From SIG701 sp045539595 (lineage in GTDB: Bacteria > Bacillota > Clostridia > Oscillospirales > CAG-272): DNA of 64,000 bases. Under the pieces are notes generated by a model, which was not told the origin of the DNA, did not search any database, and was given only the letters and a program-made list of their open reading frames with translations. The stretch lies in assembly GCA_045539595.1 (NCBI GenBank), contig JAZQFQ010000074.1, positions 1 to 64,000 of the forward strand. Direction: 5' to 3'. The stretch's first letter is position 1. Each line of letters begins with the position of its first letter. This document shows positions 8,697 through 15,601 of this stretch, piece by piece. Made by a program: the position numbers and the translations under genes.

Positions 8697-8728
8697 CATA
8701 CGTCGGTCGCGGACACGACCGACGTATG
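8697..8728 (-). other. intercistronic hairpin between metQ and metN
   Basis: A 13-bp perfect stem (8697-8709 with 8716-8728) and 6-base loop without a U-run after it. Such structures often protect the upstream message from 3' decay, which would raise the level of the binding protein over the membrane parts; this role is inferred. Confidence 0.7.
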
Positions 8729-8737
8729 CGGTTTGAT

Positions 8738-9589
8738 TTAGTTTTTGATAGCGTCGAGGGAGCTCTGCTGACCGCCATACAGTCCGAGAGGCTCTACATG
8801 GATGGAGGCAACGGACACGATATGGGTGCCGTTTTCCTTATTGAAGTCATCCAGATAGGGGGTGTGCTGGAAGTAGTTTGCATCCAATTCACCGCTCTCC
8901 ACCACATTGTTGGGCTGCACATAGTCGGTAAACTCCACGATCTTCAAGGTGATTCCCTTGGCCGCCAGAATCTCCTGGGCGATCTTCAGAATCTCGGCGT
9001 GAGGGGTGGGAGAAGCGGCTACGGAGATCTCCGTACCGGACAAGGCGGCGTAATCCACGTCGGCGGCATAGCCGTCACCGGGATTCTCCACCACGCTGAC
9101 AACGGCACCGGAATACTTTTCGGTGATGAAATCGGCCACTTTCTTGCTCTGCAGAGCGGCGATCAGTGCCTTGATAGCGGGATTGTTTTCGTTGCCCTCC
9201 TTAACAGCCAGAATGTTGGCATAGGCGGAGAAGGCACCTTCAATCACGAGGGAATCTTCCACCGGATTGAGGCCGGCATCGATGGCGTAGTTGGAGTTGA
9301 TCACGGCATAATCCACATCCTGCAGGATGTTGGGCAGCTGTGCGGCTTCGATTTCACGGAACTCGATACCATAGGGATTCTCCACGATATCGCGAACGGT
9401 AGCGGTAATGCCCGCGCCCTCTTTCAGTTTTATGTAACCGGCCTGCTCCAGAAGGAGAAGGGCGCGTGCTTCATTGGTGGTATCGCTGGGAACGGCGATG
9501 GTGATGGCATCGGAGCCGCATCCGGCGGTAAAGGCAAGAACGGACAGAGTCAGGACAGCAATCAGAATAACAGACAAAATGCGTTTCAT
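8738..9589 (-). CDS. metQ: methionine-binding lipoprotein MetQ
   Basis: A 283-residue NlpA/MetQ-family substrate-binding lipoprotein. It has a signal peptide with lipobox FTAGC, so Cys near residue 22 is lipidated and anchors it outside the membrane. Family features include ITIAVPSD near the mature start, VDYAVINSNYAIDAGL in the middle and the N-rich NYFQHTPYLDDFN loop. An upstream in-frame ATG at 9640 is rejected: AAGGAG stands nine bases before the ATG at 9589, which begins a proper MKR signal peptide. It leads the metQNI operon, and is preceded by a 290-base leader containing a Met-rich peptide and a terminator. Confidence 0.95.
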   Translation of the reverse strand: MKRILSVILIAVLTLSVLAFTAGCGSDAITIAVPSDTTNEARALLLLEQAGYIKLKEGAGITATVRDIVENPYGIEFREIEAAQLPNILQDVDYAVINSNYAIDAGLNPVEDSLVIEGAFSAYANILAVKEGNENNPAIKALIAALQSKKVADFITEKYSGAVVSVVENPGDGYAADVDYAALSGTEISVAASPTPHAEILKIAQEILAAKGITLKIVEFTDYVQPNNVVESGELDANYFQHTPYLDDFNKENGTHIVSVASIHVEPLGLYGGQQSSLDAIKN

Positions 9590-9626
9590 AATAATCTCCT
9601 TAAAACAAGTAAATGGATTTAGTGAT

Positions 9627-9701
9627 TCAAATGGATTCATTATGGGAAACGGGCCACATTCGCTGGTTCTTTATGTTGGTATGGGTCAGAATATACGTCA
9701 T
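9627..9701 (-). CDS. possible second short leader ORF (24 codons)
   Basis: Between the attenuator terminator and metQ an open frame begins at ATG 9701 with GAGGTG nine bases upstream and ends at 9627. Its composition is unremarkable. It may be chance, or it may keep ribosomes on the leader. Too short and too featureless to call with confidence. Confidence 0.25.
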   Translation of the reverse strand: MTYILTHTNIKNQRMWPVSHNESI

Positions 9702-9718
9702 GGATTCACCTCATGAAA

Positions 9719-9744
9719 AAAGGAAGTTCAGACGAACTTCCTTT
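9719..9744 (-). terminator. attenuator terminator in the metQ leader
   Basis: On the minus strand an 11-bp perfect stem (9734-9744 with 9719-9729), 4-base loop and six T residues (9716-9721) form an intrinsic terminator about 130 bases before metQ. Its upstream arm (9734-9747) is complementary to bases 9781-9794 inside the leader peptide gene, which allows an alternative antiterminator. Confidence 0.88.
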
Positions 9745-9772
9745 ACTTAGTGATACCTATTTTCCACAGGCT

Positions 9773-9847
9773 TCAATGACAGCAAAGAAAGCACGCCGGG
9801 ATTGCGCGAACCATATTCATACACATGGACATCATACGCATCATCAT
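9773..9847 (-). CDS. methionine/cysteine-rich leader peptide of the metQNI operon
   Basis: A 24-codon ORF that starts about 34 bases after the predicted transcript start, with AAAGGA nine bases before its ATG. It begins MMMRMMSMCMNM: eight Met in the first twelve codons. Four Cys codons follow at positions 9, 19, 22 and 23, so half of all residues carry sulfur. It stops 28 bases before the terminator stem. The layout is that of an amino-acid attenuator: ribosomes stalling for charged Met-tRNA (or Cys-tRNA) would leave 9781-9794 free to pair with the terminator's upstream arm and allow metQ transcription. I know of no described example for metNIQ in Clostridia. The sequence is seen directly; the mechanism is inferred. 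Confidence 0.82.
   Translation of the reverse strand: MMMRMMSMCMNMVRAIPACFLCCH
9781..9794 (-). promoter_or_regulatory. antiterminator arm of the metQ attenuator
   Basis: As RNA this 14-base segment (GUGCUUUCUUUGCU) pairs with 9734-9747 over 13 of 14 positions, including three G-U pairs and one U-U mismatch. Pairing would consume the upstream arm of the terminator. It overlaps leader codons 18-23 and so is exposed only when the ribosome is still on the Met codons. Confidence 0.72.
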
Positions 9848-9887
9848 CTGGCACTTTCCTTTCCGGATTGAAAATCTGTATACACGT

Positions 9888-9916
9888 ATTATAGCATTGC
9901 AAATCGCCGTTGTCAA
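9888..9916 (-). promoter_or_regulatory. consensus sigma-A promoter of metQNI
   Basis: A perfect TTGACA (9911-9916), 17-bp spacer and perfect TATAAT (9888-9893) on the minus strand. A promoter this strong needs a downstream control point, which fits the attenuator. No SAM-riboswitch or T-box consensus is visible between it and metQ. Confidence 0.9.
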
Positions 9917-9946
9917 CAGAAAATTTGCCATATGTTGTTTTTTGTC

Positions 9947-10876
9947 TTATTCCACAAAATCAGGGGTGGACAAATACCGCTCGCCGCCGTCGGGCAAAAG
10001 CACCACGATATTCTTGCCGCGGTTTTCCTCTTCTTTAGCCAGAGCGGTGGCTGCCCACAGCGCCGCGCCGGAGGAAATCCCCACAAGGATTCCTTCCGTT
10101 TTGGTCAGGCGATGGACCGTATCCAGCGCATCGGCCTCCGTTACACGGATAATGCGGTCGTAAATGTCCGTATCCAGCGTATCGGGCACAAATCCGGCAC
10201 CGATGCCCTGCAATCCGTGGGAGCCTGCTTTTCCGCCGGACAATACCGGGGAATGGGCCGGCTCCACGGCCACTATCTGCACAGCGGGATTCATCGTTTT
10301 CAGATACTTTCCCACGCCGGAGATCGTGCCGCCCGTACCCACACCGGCCACGAACACATCCACCTGCCCTTCGGTATCCTTCCATATCTCGGGACCGGTC
10401 GTTTTCGCGTGAGCGGCAGGATTGGCCGGATTGCCGAACTGATCGGGCAGAAACGCGCAGGGGATCTCCCGGCACAGCTGGCGTGCCTTATCTATGGCCC
10501 CCTGCATACCCCGGGAGCCGTCGGTCAGCACCAATTCCGCGCCGTAAGCCCGCATCAGGCGGCGGCGTTCCTCGGACATGGTTTCCGGCATGGTAATGAT
10601 AACCCGATATCCTTTGGCGGCGGCAATGGCGGCCAGGCCGATGCCCGTATTGCCCGAGGTGGGCTCGATGATGGTGGCGCCCGGCTGCAGTTTTCCGTCC
10701 GCTTCCGCCTGGGCGATCATCTCCGCAGCGACTCTGTCCTTAGCGGAGCCGGCGGGATTGAAATATTCCAACTTTGCCAGAATTGTGGCATGGGGACAGA
10801 ACTGCTTCCCGTACTTTTGCAGTACGAGGAGCGGTGTGTTGCCAATTAAATCCGTAACAGAACGGTAAATACTCAT
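9947..10876 (-). CDS. cysK: cysteine synthase (O-acetylserine sulfhydrylase)
   Basis: A 309-residue PLP enzyme that makes L-cysteine from O-acetylserine and sulfide. The PLP lysine lies in NPAGSAKDR (K47), the substrate-binding TSGNTG is at about 74-79, the phosphate-binding GVGTGGTISG near 182, and SSGAA near the C-terminus. Length matches CysK. It is the last gene of the prs-argS-yebC-cysK run and lies directly upstream of the metQNI promoter in the same direction, with no clear terminator between. Read-through from cysK would therefore also meet the Met/Cys leader attenuator. Confidence 0.95.
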   Translation of the reverse strand: MSIYRSVTDLIGNTPLLVLQKYGKQFCPHATILAKLEYFNPAGSAKDRVAAEMIAQAEADGKLQPGATIIEPTSGNTGIGLAAIAAAKGYRVIITMPETMSEERRRLMRAYGAELVLTDGSRGMQGAIDKARQLCREIPCAFLPDQFGNPANPAAHAKTTGPEIWKDTEGQVDVFVAGVGTGGTISGVGKYLKTMNPAVQIVAVEPAHSPVLSGGKAGSHGLQGIGAGFVPDTLDTDIYDRIIRVTEADALDTVHRLTKTEGILVGISSGAALWAATALAKEEENRGKNIVVLLPDGGERYLSTPDFVE

Positions 10877-10895
10877 GGAGACTCCATTTCAGCAA

Positions 10896-11618
10896 TCAGT
10901 TTTCCCAGTTGTGATACACTTCGCTGACGTCGTCGCAGTCTTCCAGATGCTCCAGAAGAAGGTTCATATTCTTGATATCGTCCTCACTGGTGAGAGTGAC
11001 GTAGTTGCTGGGGATCTTATCCATTTCGGCGGACTCTATCTCATAGCCCAGAGCCACGAGAGCGTCACGAACGGCATACAGATCGTCCTTCTCGGTGAGG
11101 ATCTCGAAGGATTCCTCGTCAGAGGAGAAGTCGGCCGCGCCGGCTTCCAGAGCGGCTTCCATCAGTGCATCCTCATCGATGTTGTCCTCGCGGAGAATGA
11201 TGATGACGCCTTTATCCTCGAACATAAAGGACACGCATCCGCTCTGGCCCAGATTTCCGCCGTACTTATCAAAGAAGTGGCGCATATCGGAGGCGGTACG
11301 GTTGCGGCTGTCGGTGGCGGTCTCCACGATAATGGCAACGCCGCTGGGGCCGTATCCCTCGTATACGATCTCTTCGTACACAACGGCATTCGCACCGCTT
11401 GCCTTTTTGATGGCGCGGTCGATGTTATCGTTGGGAACGTTGTTGGATTTTGCTTTTGCGATCAAATCGCGCAGCTTGCTGTTGTTATTCGGATCGGGAC
11501 CGCCCTCGCGTACAGCGATCGCGATCTCCTTACCGATTTTTGTAAAGATCTTACCCTTCTGGGCATCGGTCTTTGCTTTTTTATTTTTGATATTATTCCA
11601 TTTGCTATGTCCAGACAT
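10896..11618 (-). CDS. yebC: YebC/PmpR (TACO1) family protein
   Basis: A 240-residue cytoplasmic protein, the usual length. The N-terminus SGHSKWNNIKNKKAKTDAQK is the family signature, and the acidic middle and GYGPSGVAI segment also fit. Members were first described as transcription regulators; recent work on YebC-like proteins links some of them to translation through difficult proline stretches. Placement directly after argS fits a translation-related role. It is transcribed with argS and cysK, with short 19- to 21-base gaps. AAGAGGA precedes its start. Confidence 0.93.
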   Translation of the reverse strand: MSGHSKWNNIKNKKAKTDAQKGKIFTKIGKEIAIAVREGGPDPNNNSKLRDLIAKAKSNNVPNDNIDRAIKKASGANAVVYEEIVYEGYGPSGVAIIVETATDSRNRTASDMRHFFDKYGGNLGQSGCVSFMFEDKGVIIILREDNIDEDALMEAALEAGAADFSSDEESFEILTEKDDLYAVRDALVALGYEIESAEMDKIPSNYVTLTSEDDIKNMNLLLEHLEDCDDVSEVYHNWEN

Positions 11619-11639
11619 GATGAATCCTCTTTTAAGCGA

Positions 11640-13352
11640 TTAGATTTTTTCCGGTGTCTTGATGCAGATCAGGCGCAGAGCGTTGCGCAGAACCGTACCT
11701 GCAGCCCGGGCGAAACGGACGCGGGATGCACGGACGGTTTCATCCTCAGCAGTGAGGATCGGACAATTCTGATAGAAGCGGTTAAACGCGGTACACACAT
11801 CGATGACGTACCGGGTGATGATGGAAGGCTCATACTGATCCACCGCATCCAGCACCTTCTCGGGGAACTTGGACAAGGTGACCAGCAGGGCTGCTTCTTC
11901 GGGAGCGGTGATCTTCGCCTCACCGTCCAGGGGCAGATTCCCTGCCTTCTCCAGAATGGAGCAGGTACGGGCATAGGTATACTGGGCGTAGGGACCGGTA
12001 TTGCCCTCAAAGCTCAATGCATTTTCCAATGTGAAATTGATATCCTTGATGCGGCTGTTGTACAGATAGTGGAACACGATGGCGCCCACACCGACCGCTT
12101 CCGCTACTTCTTCGCGGTTCGGCAGATCGGGGTTCTTTTCCAGCATAATCTCCTGTACTTTTTCAATGGACTGGCGGAACAGATCCTTCAGAAGCACCAC
12201 ATTGCCGGTACGGGTAGCCAGCTTGGCACCGCCGATGGACACCGTGCCGTACGGGACGTGAACAAGCTGATTCACCCAATCATACCCCATCAGTTCCATC
12301 ACCTTAAACCACTGGGCAAAGTGGAGAGACTGGCCGGCAGAGGTTACATAGATGCACTTATCGAAGGCAAAATTGTTCTTTCTGTATACGGCCGCCGCGA
12401 TATCGCGGGAGGGATACAGGGACGCGCCGTCCCGTTTCAGAATCAGGCAGGGCGGCATATTGTACTCGGACAGATCCACAATGGAAGCACCGTCATCCAG
12501 TTTCAGGAGGTCTTTGTCCCGCATGATCTGGATCTGGGCATCCATCTTATCGGAGAAGAAACTCTCGCCCATATAGTGATCGAACGTAATGCCGAGCTGT
12601 TTGTAGGTTACATTGTATTCGCGGAGGCTGATGTCCAAGAACCACTTCCACAGCGCAATGTTGTCGGGATCGTGTTCCTCCAGCTTCTTGAACTCGGCTC
12701 TTGCCTCATCGTTCAGAGAAGGATCCTTTTCTGCTTCCTCGTGGAATTTTACATACAACTCCACCAGGCCGTCGCAGCCCTTCTCCTCGACGATCTCCTT
12801 ATTGCCCCATTTACGGAAAGCAACGATCTGCTTACCGTTCTGGGTACCCCAGTCACCGAGATGATTGATGCCGATGCAGTTGTATCCGCAGAACTGATGG
12901 AGCAGTTTCAGAGAGTGTCCGATCACGGTAGTGCCGAGATGTCCGATGTGGAACGGCTTGGACGTATTGGGGGAGGAATAGTCCAGAACCACGTTTTTGC
13001 CCACGCCCATATCGGAGGAGCCGTAGGCATCCTTCTTTTCCTCCACGGTGCTCAGAACGCTCTTTTCCAGATAGGCATCGCTCAAGTGGATATTGAGATA
13101 TCCGCCCGCTACGCTGATCTTGGCGATATCGGAGGCGTCCATCTTTTCTGCAATGGCGGAGGCGATGGCAGGCGGTGCGGCACGGAGCACCCGGCTCAAT
13201 TTGAAGCAGGGGAACGCCAGATGGCCCATGGCCTCATCCGGCGGATATTCCAGCATATCCTCGATCTCGGCGGCAGTCAGTTCCGCTGTCGGCCACAATT
13301 CGTTTATGGCGCCGAGGATCGAATTGGCAATTTGTTTTTTAAAGTGTATCAT
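11640..13352 (-). CDS. argS: arginyl-tRNA synthetase
   Basis: A 570-residue class I synthetase that charges tRNA-Arg. It has an N-terminal additional domain (residues about 1-100), the HIGH motif in SSPNTSKPFHIGHLG, and a KMSKS-equivalent region around GGAKLATRTGNVVLLKDLF. The C-terminal DALR anticodon-binding domain (from YAQYTYARTCSILE) ends in the conserved R-rich tail RLICIKTPEKI. It starts 2 bases after the preceding gene's stop, so the two are coupled. No T-box or arginine-rich leader is seen in the operon's 5' region. Confidence 0.96.
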   Translation of the reverse strand: MIHFKKQIANSILGAINELWPTAELTAAEIEDMLEYPPDEAMGHLAFPCFKLSRVLRAAPPAIASAIAEKMDASDIAKISVAGGYLNIHLSDAYLEKSVLSTVEEKKDAYGSSDMGVGKNVVLDYSSPNTSKPFHIGHLGTTVIGHSLKLLHQFCGYNCIGINHLGDWGTQNGKQIVAFRKWGNKEIVEEKGCDGLVELYVKFHEEAEKDPSLNDEARAEFKKLEEHDPDNIALWKWFLDISLREYNVTYKQLGITFDHYMGESFFSDKMDAQIQIMRDKDLLKLDDGASIVDLSEYNMPPCLILKRDGASLYPSRDIAAAVYRKNNFAFDKCIYVTSAGQSLHFAQWFKVMELMGYDWVNQLVHVPYGTVSIGGAKLATRTGNVVLLKDLFRQSIEKVQEIMLEKNPDLPNREEVAEAVGVGAIVFHYLYNSRIKDINFTLENALSFEGNTGPYAQYTYARTCSILEKAGNLPLDGEAKITAPEEAALLVTLSKFPEKVLDAVDQYEPSIITRYVIDVCTAFNRFYQNCPILTAEDETVRASRVRFARAAGTVLRNALRLICIKTPEKI

Positions 13353-13354
13353 GT

Positions 13355-14500
13355 TTACTCCTTGGAGTCACCGAGGCTCTCCAGATGCTTCGCCTGTCTG
13401 TCCAGCAGATTGTGGATACGGGTCACAGGATTCAGAAGAGAGCTGATGGACTCATCGTGATTCAATGTATCGATGATGTAAGAAACGTACTTGCACATAT
13501 TTACCTGATGATACCACTTACGGGCCAGAAGCTCCGGCGGGCAGTACACCAGGTTGGTGGTGAACACTTTATCGATGATGCCCTTCTCAAACGCTTCATC
13601 GAAAATCTCCAGGCCGTTGCAGAACAAACCGAAGGTGATGAAGAGGAAGATGCGGCGGGCGCCCTTCTCTTTCAGCTGCATGGATACATCCAGGATGGAT
13701 TCACCGGAGGAGATCATATCGTCTACGACGATCACATCCTTGCCCTTGATGCTTCTGCCCAGGTATTCATGTGCCTCGATGGGGTTCTTACCGTTGATGA
13801 TTACGGCGTAGTTGCGGCGCTTATAGAACATGCCGATATCCACGCCCATAACGGAGGAATAGTACATGCAGCGGGACATAGCACCCTCATCGGGGGAGAT
13901 GATGGTGATCTGATCGTGGGACAAAGAAATGTCCGGATATTCGTGAACCAGTGCTTTGAGCATCTGATAGGTGGGATGCACGTTATCAAAGCCCTTCAGC
14001 GGAATCGCGTTCTGTACACGGGGATCGTGTGCATCAAAGGTGATGATATTGGCCACACCCATATTCACCAGTTCCTGCAGAGCCAAAGCGCAGTCCAGAG
14101 ATTCGCGGGCGGATCTCTTGTGCTGACGGCCCTCATACAGCATGGGCATGATGACAGAAATGCGGCGTGCCTTACCCTCGATAGCGGCAATGACGCGCTT
14201 CAGATCCTGGAAATGGTCATCCGGGCTCATGGGAACCTGGACGCCGCGCATGTTATAGGTAACACCGTAATTGAAGCAGTCGGAGATGATATACACATCC
14301 CGTCCGCGCATGGACTGGTGAATCAGCGCCTTCGCCTCACCGGAACCGAAACGGGGGCAATCCGCATCGATCAAGTATGTAGTGGAATCGTCGCTGTCGT
14401 GATGACGCCACTCCTTCAAATATCTGTCGACCTGCTCAACAAATCCCTCGCAGCCACTCATGCCAATGACAGCCAGTTCTCCGTACAAAAGCTCTTTCAT
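13355..14500 (-). CDS. prs: ribose-phosphate pyrophosphokinase (PRPP synthetase), divergent clostridial type
   Basis: A 381-residue phosphoribosyltransferase-fold protein, longer than classical Prs (about 315 aa). The PRPP-binding loop VIVVDDMISSGESILD and the upstream HKRSARESLDCALALQEL region support PRPP synthesis from ribose 5-phosphate and ATP; an N-terminal pyrophosphokinase-like domain (IISDCFNYG, PMSPDDHFQDLKRVI) precedes it. The first gene of the prs-argS-yebC-cysK run, with AAGGGG before the ATG and a 240-base leader that holds a small ORF and a hairpin. A bare phosphoribosyltransferase is less likely because both halves of the Prs fold appear to be present. Confidence 0.85.
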   Translation of the reverse strand: MKELLYGELAVIGMSGCEGFVEQVDRYLKEWRHHDSDDSTTYLIDADCPRFGSGEAKALIHQSMRGRDVYIISDCFNYGVTYNMRGVQVPMSPDDHFQDLKRVIAAIEGKARRISVIMPMLYEGRQHKRSARESLDCALALQELVNMGVANIITFDAHDPRVQNAIPLKGFDNVHPTYQMLKALVHEYPDISLSHDQITIISPDEGAMSRCMYYSSVMGVDIGMFYKRRNYAVIINGKNPIEAHEYLGRSIKGKDVIVVDDMISSGESILDVSMQLKEKGARRIFLFITFGLFCNGLEIFDEAFEKGIIDKVFTTNLVYCPPELLARKWYHQVNMCKYVSYIIDTLNHDESISSLLNPVTRIHNLLDRQAKHLESLGDSKE

Positions 14501-14592
14501 GATAAACCCCTTTATTTGTTGTTATTATATTCCAATCTGTATCTGTTCAAACACAGACAAGCCGAACAAGAAAATGAAAAACAGCAAAAACA

Positions 14593-14615
14593 GGAGAATG
14601 CGTAAAACACTCTCC
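14593..14615 (-). terminator. terminator-like hairpin in the prs leader
   Basis: An 8-bp stem with one wobble pair (14608-14615 with 14593-14600) followed on the minus strand by TGTTTTTGCTGTTTTT. It begins eight bases after the stop of a short leader ORF. It could be an attenuator; strength is moderate. Confidence 0.5.
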
Positions 14616-14622
14616 CGTAAAA

Positions 14623-14709
14623 CTATATACTGCCGCCAATCTGCCCGCAGGCATAGAGATATCCCATATTTTTCATTGCAGCCATATGAATCAGCAATGC
14701 AGAAAACAT
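14623..14709 (-). CDS. possible leader peptide of the prs-argS operon (28 codons)
   Basis: An ATG at 14709 with GAGGGG nine bases upstream opens a 28-codon frame that ends just before a terminator-like hairpin. The peptide (starts MFSALLIHMAAMKNM) has four Met but no Arg, so arginine control is not suggested. The position mimics the metQ leader, though codon bias for one amino acid is weak. Confidence 0.4.
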   Translation of the reverse strand: MFSALLIHMAAMKNMGYLYACGQIGGSI

Positions 14710-14743
14710 GATCCAATACCCCTCTCATAATACGCTTATCGAT

Positions 14744-14772
14744 ATTATAATACATTCCGGAAAAAAAATCAA
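14744..14772 (-). promoter_or_regulatory. sigma-A promoter of the prs-argS-yebC-cysK operon
   Basis: Minus strand TTGATT (14767-14772), 17-bp spacer, TATAAT (14744-14749). The predicted transcript starts near 14737, leaving a leader of about 235 bases before prs. The 318-base gap 14501-14818 contains only this promoter, the short leader ORF and the hairpin. Confidence 0.8.
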
Positions 14773-14818
14773 TATGGCTTTTTCATAAATCGACACCATA
14801 TCTGCGGTATTTTATGTA

Positions 14819-15586
14819 CTACTCTGCAAAGAATTCATCAATTCCCGCGGCAATCCCCTTGGCAATGGTCCGCCGCCATGACTCATCCAGCATATTGGCC
14901 GCATCGGTGGGGTTGGTGACAAATCCCACTTCGATGAGGGACGAGGGAACCGGTGCTTCGCGGATCACATAATAGGCGGCATCGTATTCCTTCTCGATCA
15001 GCCGGGTTTTCTTGGCATCGGGCAAAAGATCGTTGATCGCATCGGTGATATCCGATGCGGCGGATTTGGATTTTTTGGTAAATTTGGTCCCGTCGGCGTA
15101 ATAGACGCGGGTGCCCATGACGGACTCATCGGCTGCGTAGGAGTCGCAATGGACGGAGACATAGTAATCGATATCCGCGTTTTTGATGGAATCGATCCGC
15201 TCCGCCGGCTTGAACAGATTGTTGCCGTCGTCGATGGTACTTTTCGGGATAGTCACGCCGTCGTGCAGCATCCGGACACGATAGCCCAGTGCCTCCAGCT
15301 CTTCCTTCAGCATGGTGGCGATGGAGAAGGTGACATCTTTCTCGCTCCAATCGCCCAGATATGCCGATGTCGTTCCCGCATCATCAAAGCCGTGACCCGG
15401 ATCCACACAGATGGTGATCCCATCATCGGGAGTCTTTGTGCTGTCCGTTGCTTTATCATCGGTATATGTATGGCCCGGATTCCGTCCGAAGCCGTCCGAC
15501 ACAGCCGGCACCGCTTCCTGACAGGAAGTCAGCAGGCAGCCCATCGACAAAACGACGGCGCATATATACACTGCGATTTTTCTCAC
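14819..15586 (-). CDS. N-acetylmuramoyl-L-alanine amidase lipoprotein (Amidase_3)
   Basis: A 255-residue zinc amidase that cuts the bond between MurNAc and the stem peptide of peptidoglycan. The signal peptide ends in a lipobox (LLTSC), so the enzyme is tethered outside the membrane; a threonine- and aspartate-rich linker follows. Catalytic motifs are DPGHG with the first zinc histidine, a later SVHCDSY histidine and the C-terminal IEVGFVTN glutamate. The start is GTG at 15586 with AAGGAGAG upstream. It is the distal gene of an operon with the CapA-like protein and the TIM-barrel protein. Confidence 0.9.
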   Translation of the reverse strand: MRKIAVYICAVVLSMGCLLTSCQEAVPAVSDGFGRNPGHTYTDDKATDSTKTPDDGITICVDPGHGFDDAGTTSAYLGDWSEKDVTFSIATMLKEELEALGYRVRMLHDGVTIPKSTIDDGNNLFKPAERIDSIKNADIDYYVSVHCDSYAADESVMGTRVYYADGTKFTKKSKSAASDITDAINDLLPDAKKTRLIEKEYDAAYYVIREAPVPSSLIEVGFVTNPTDAANMLDESWRRTIAKGIAAGIDEFFAE

Positions 15587-15601
15587 GCGCTCTCTCCTTG
15601 C

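Noticed and set aside
9590..9916. SAM riboswitch or T-box before metQ
   Set aside because: The typical S-box core and the T-box AGGGUGGNACCGCG motif are not found; the Met-rich leader peptide explains the terminator better.
10875..13460. 861-residue open frame on the plus strand
   Set aside because: It lies antisense to cysK's start, yebC and argS, has no recognisable domain, and arises from the codon bias of those genes.
14525..14755. 76-residue frame before prs
   Set aside because: Its start lies inside the -10 region of the prs promoter, so it would not be fully transcribed.
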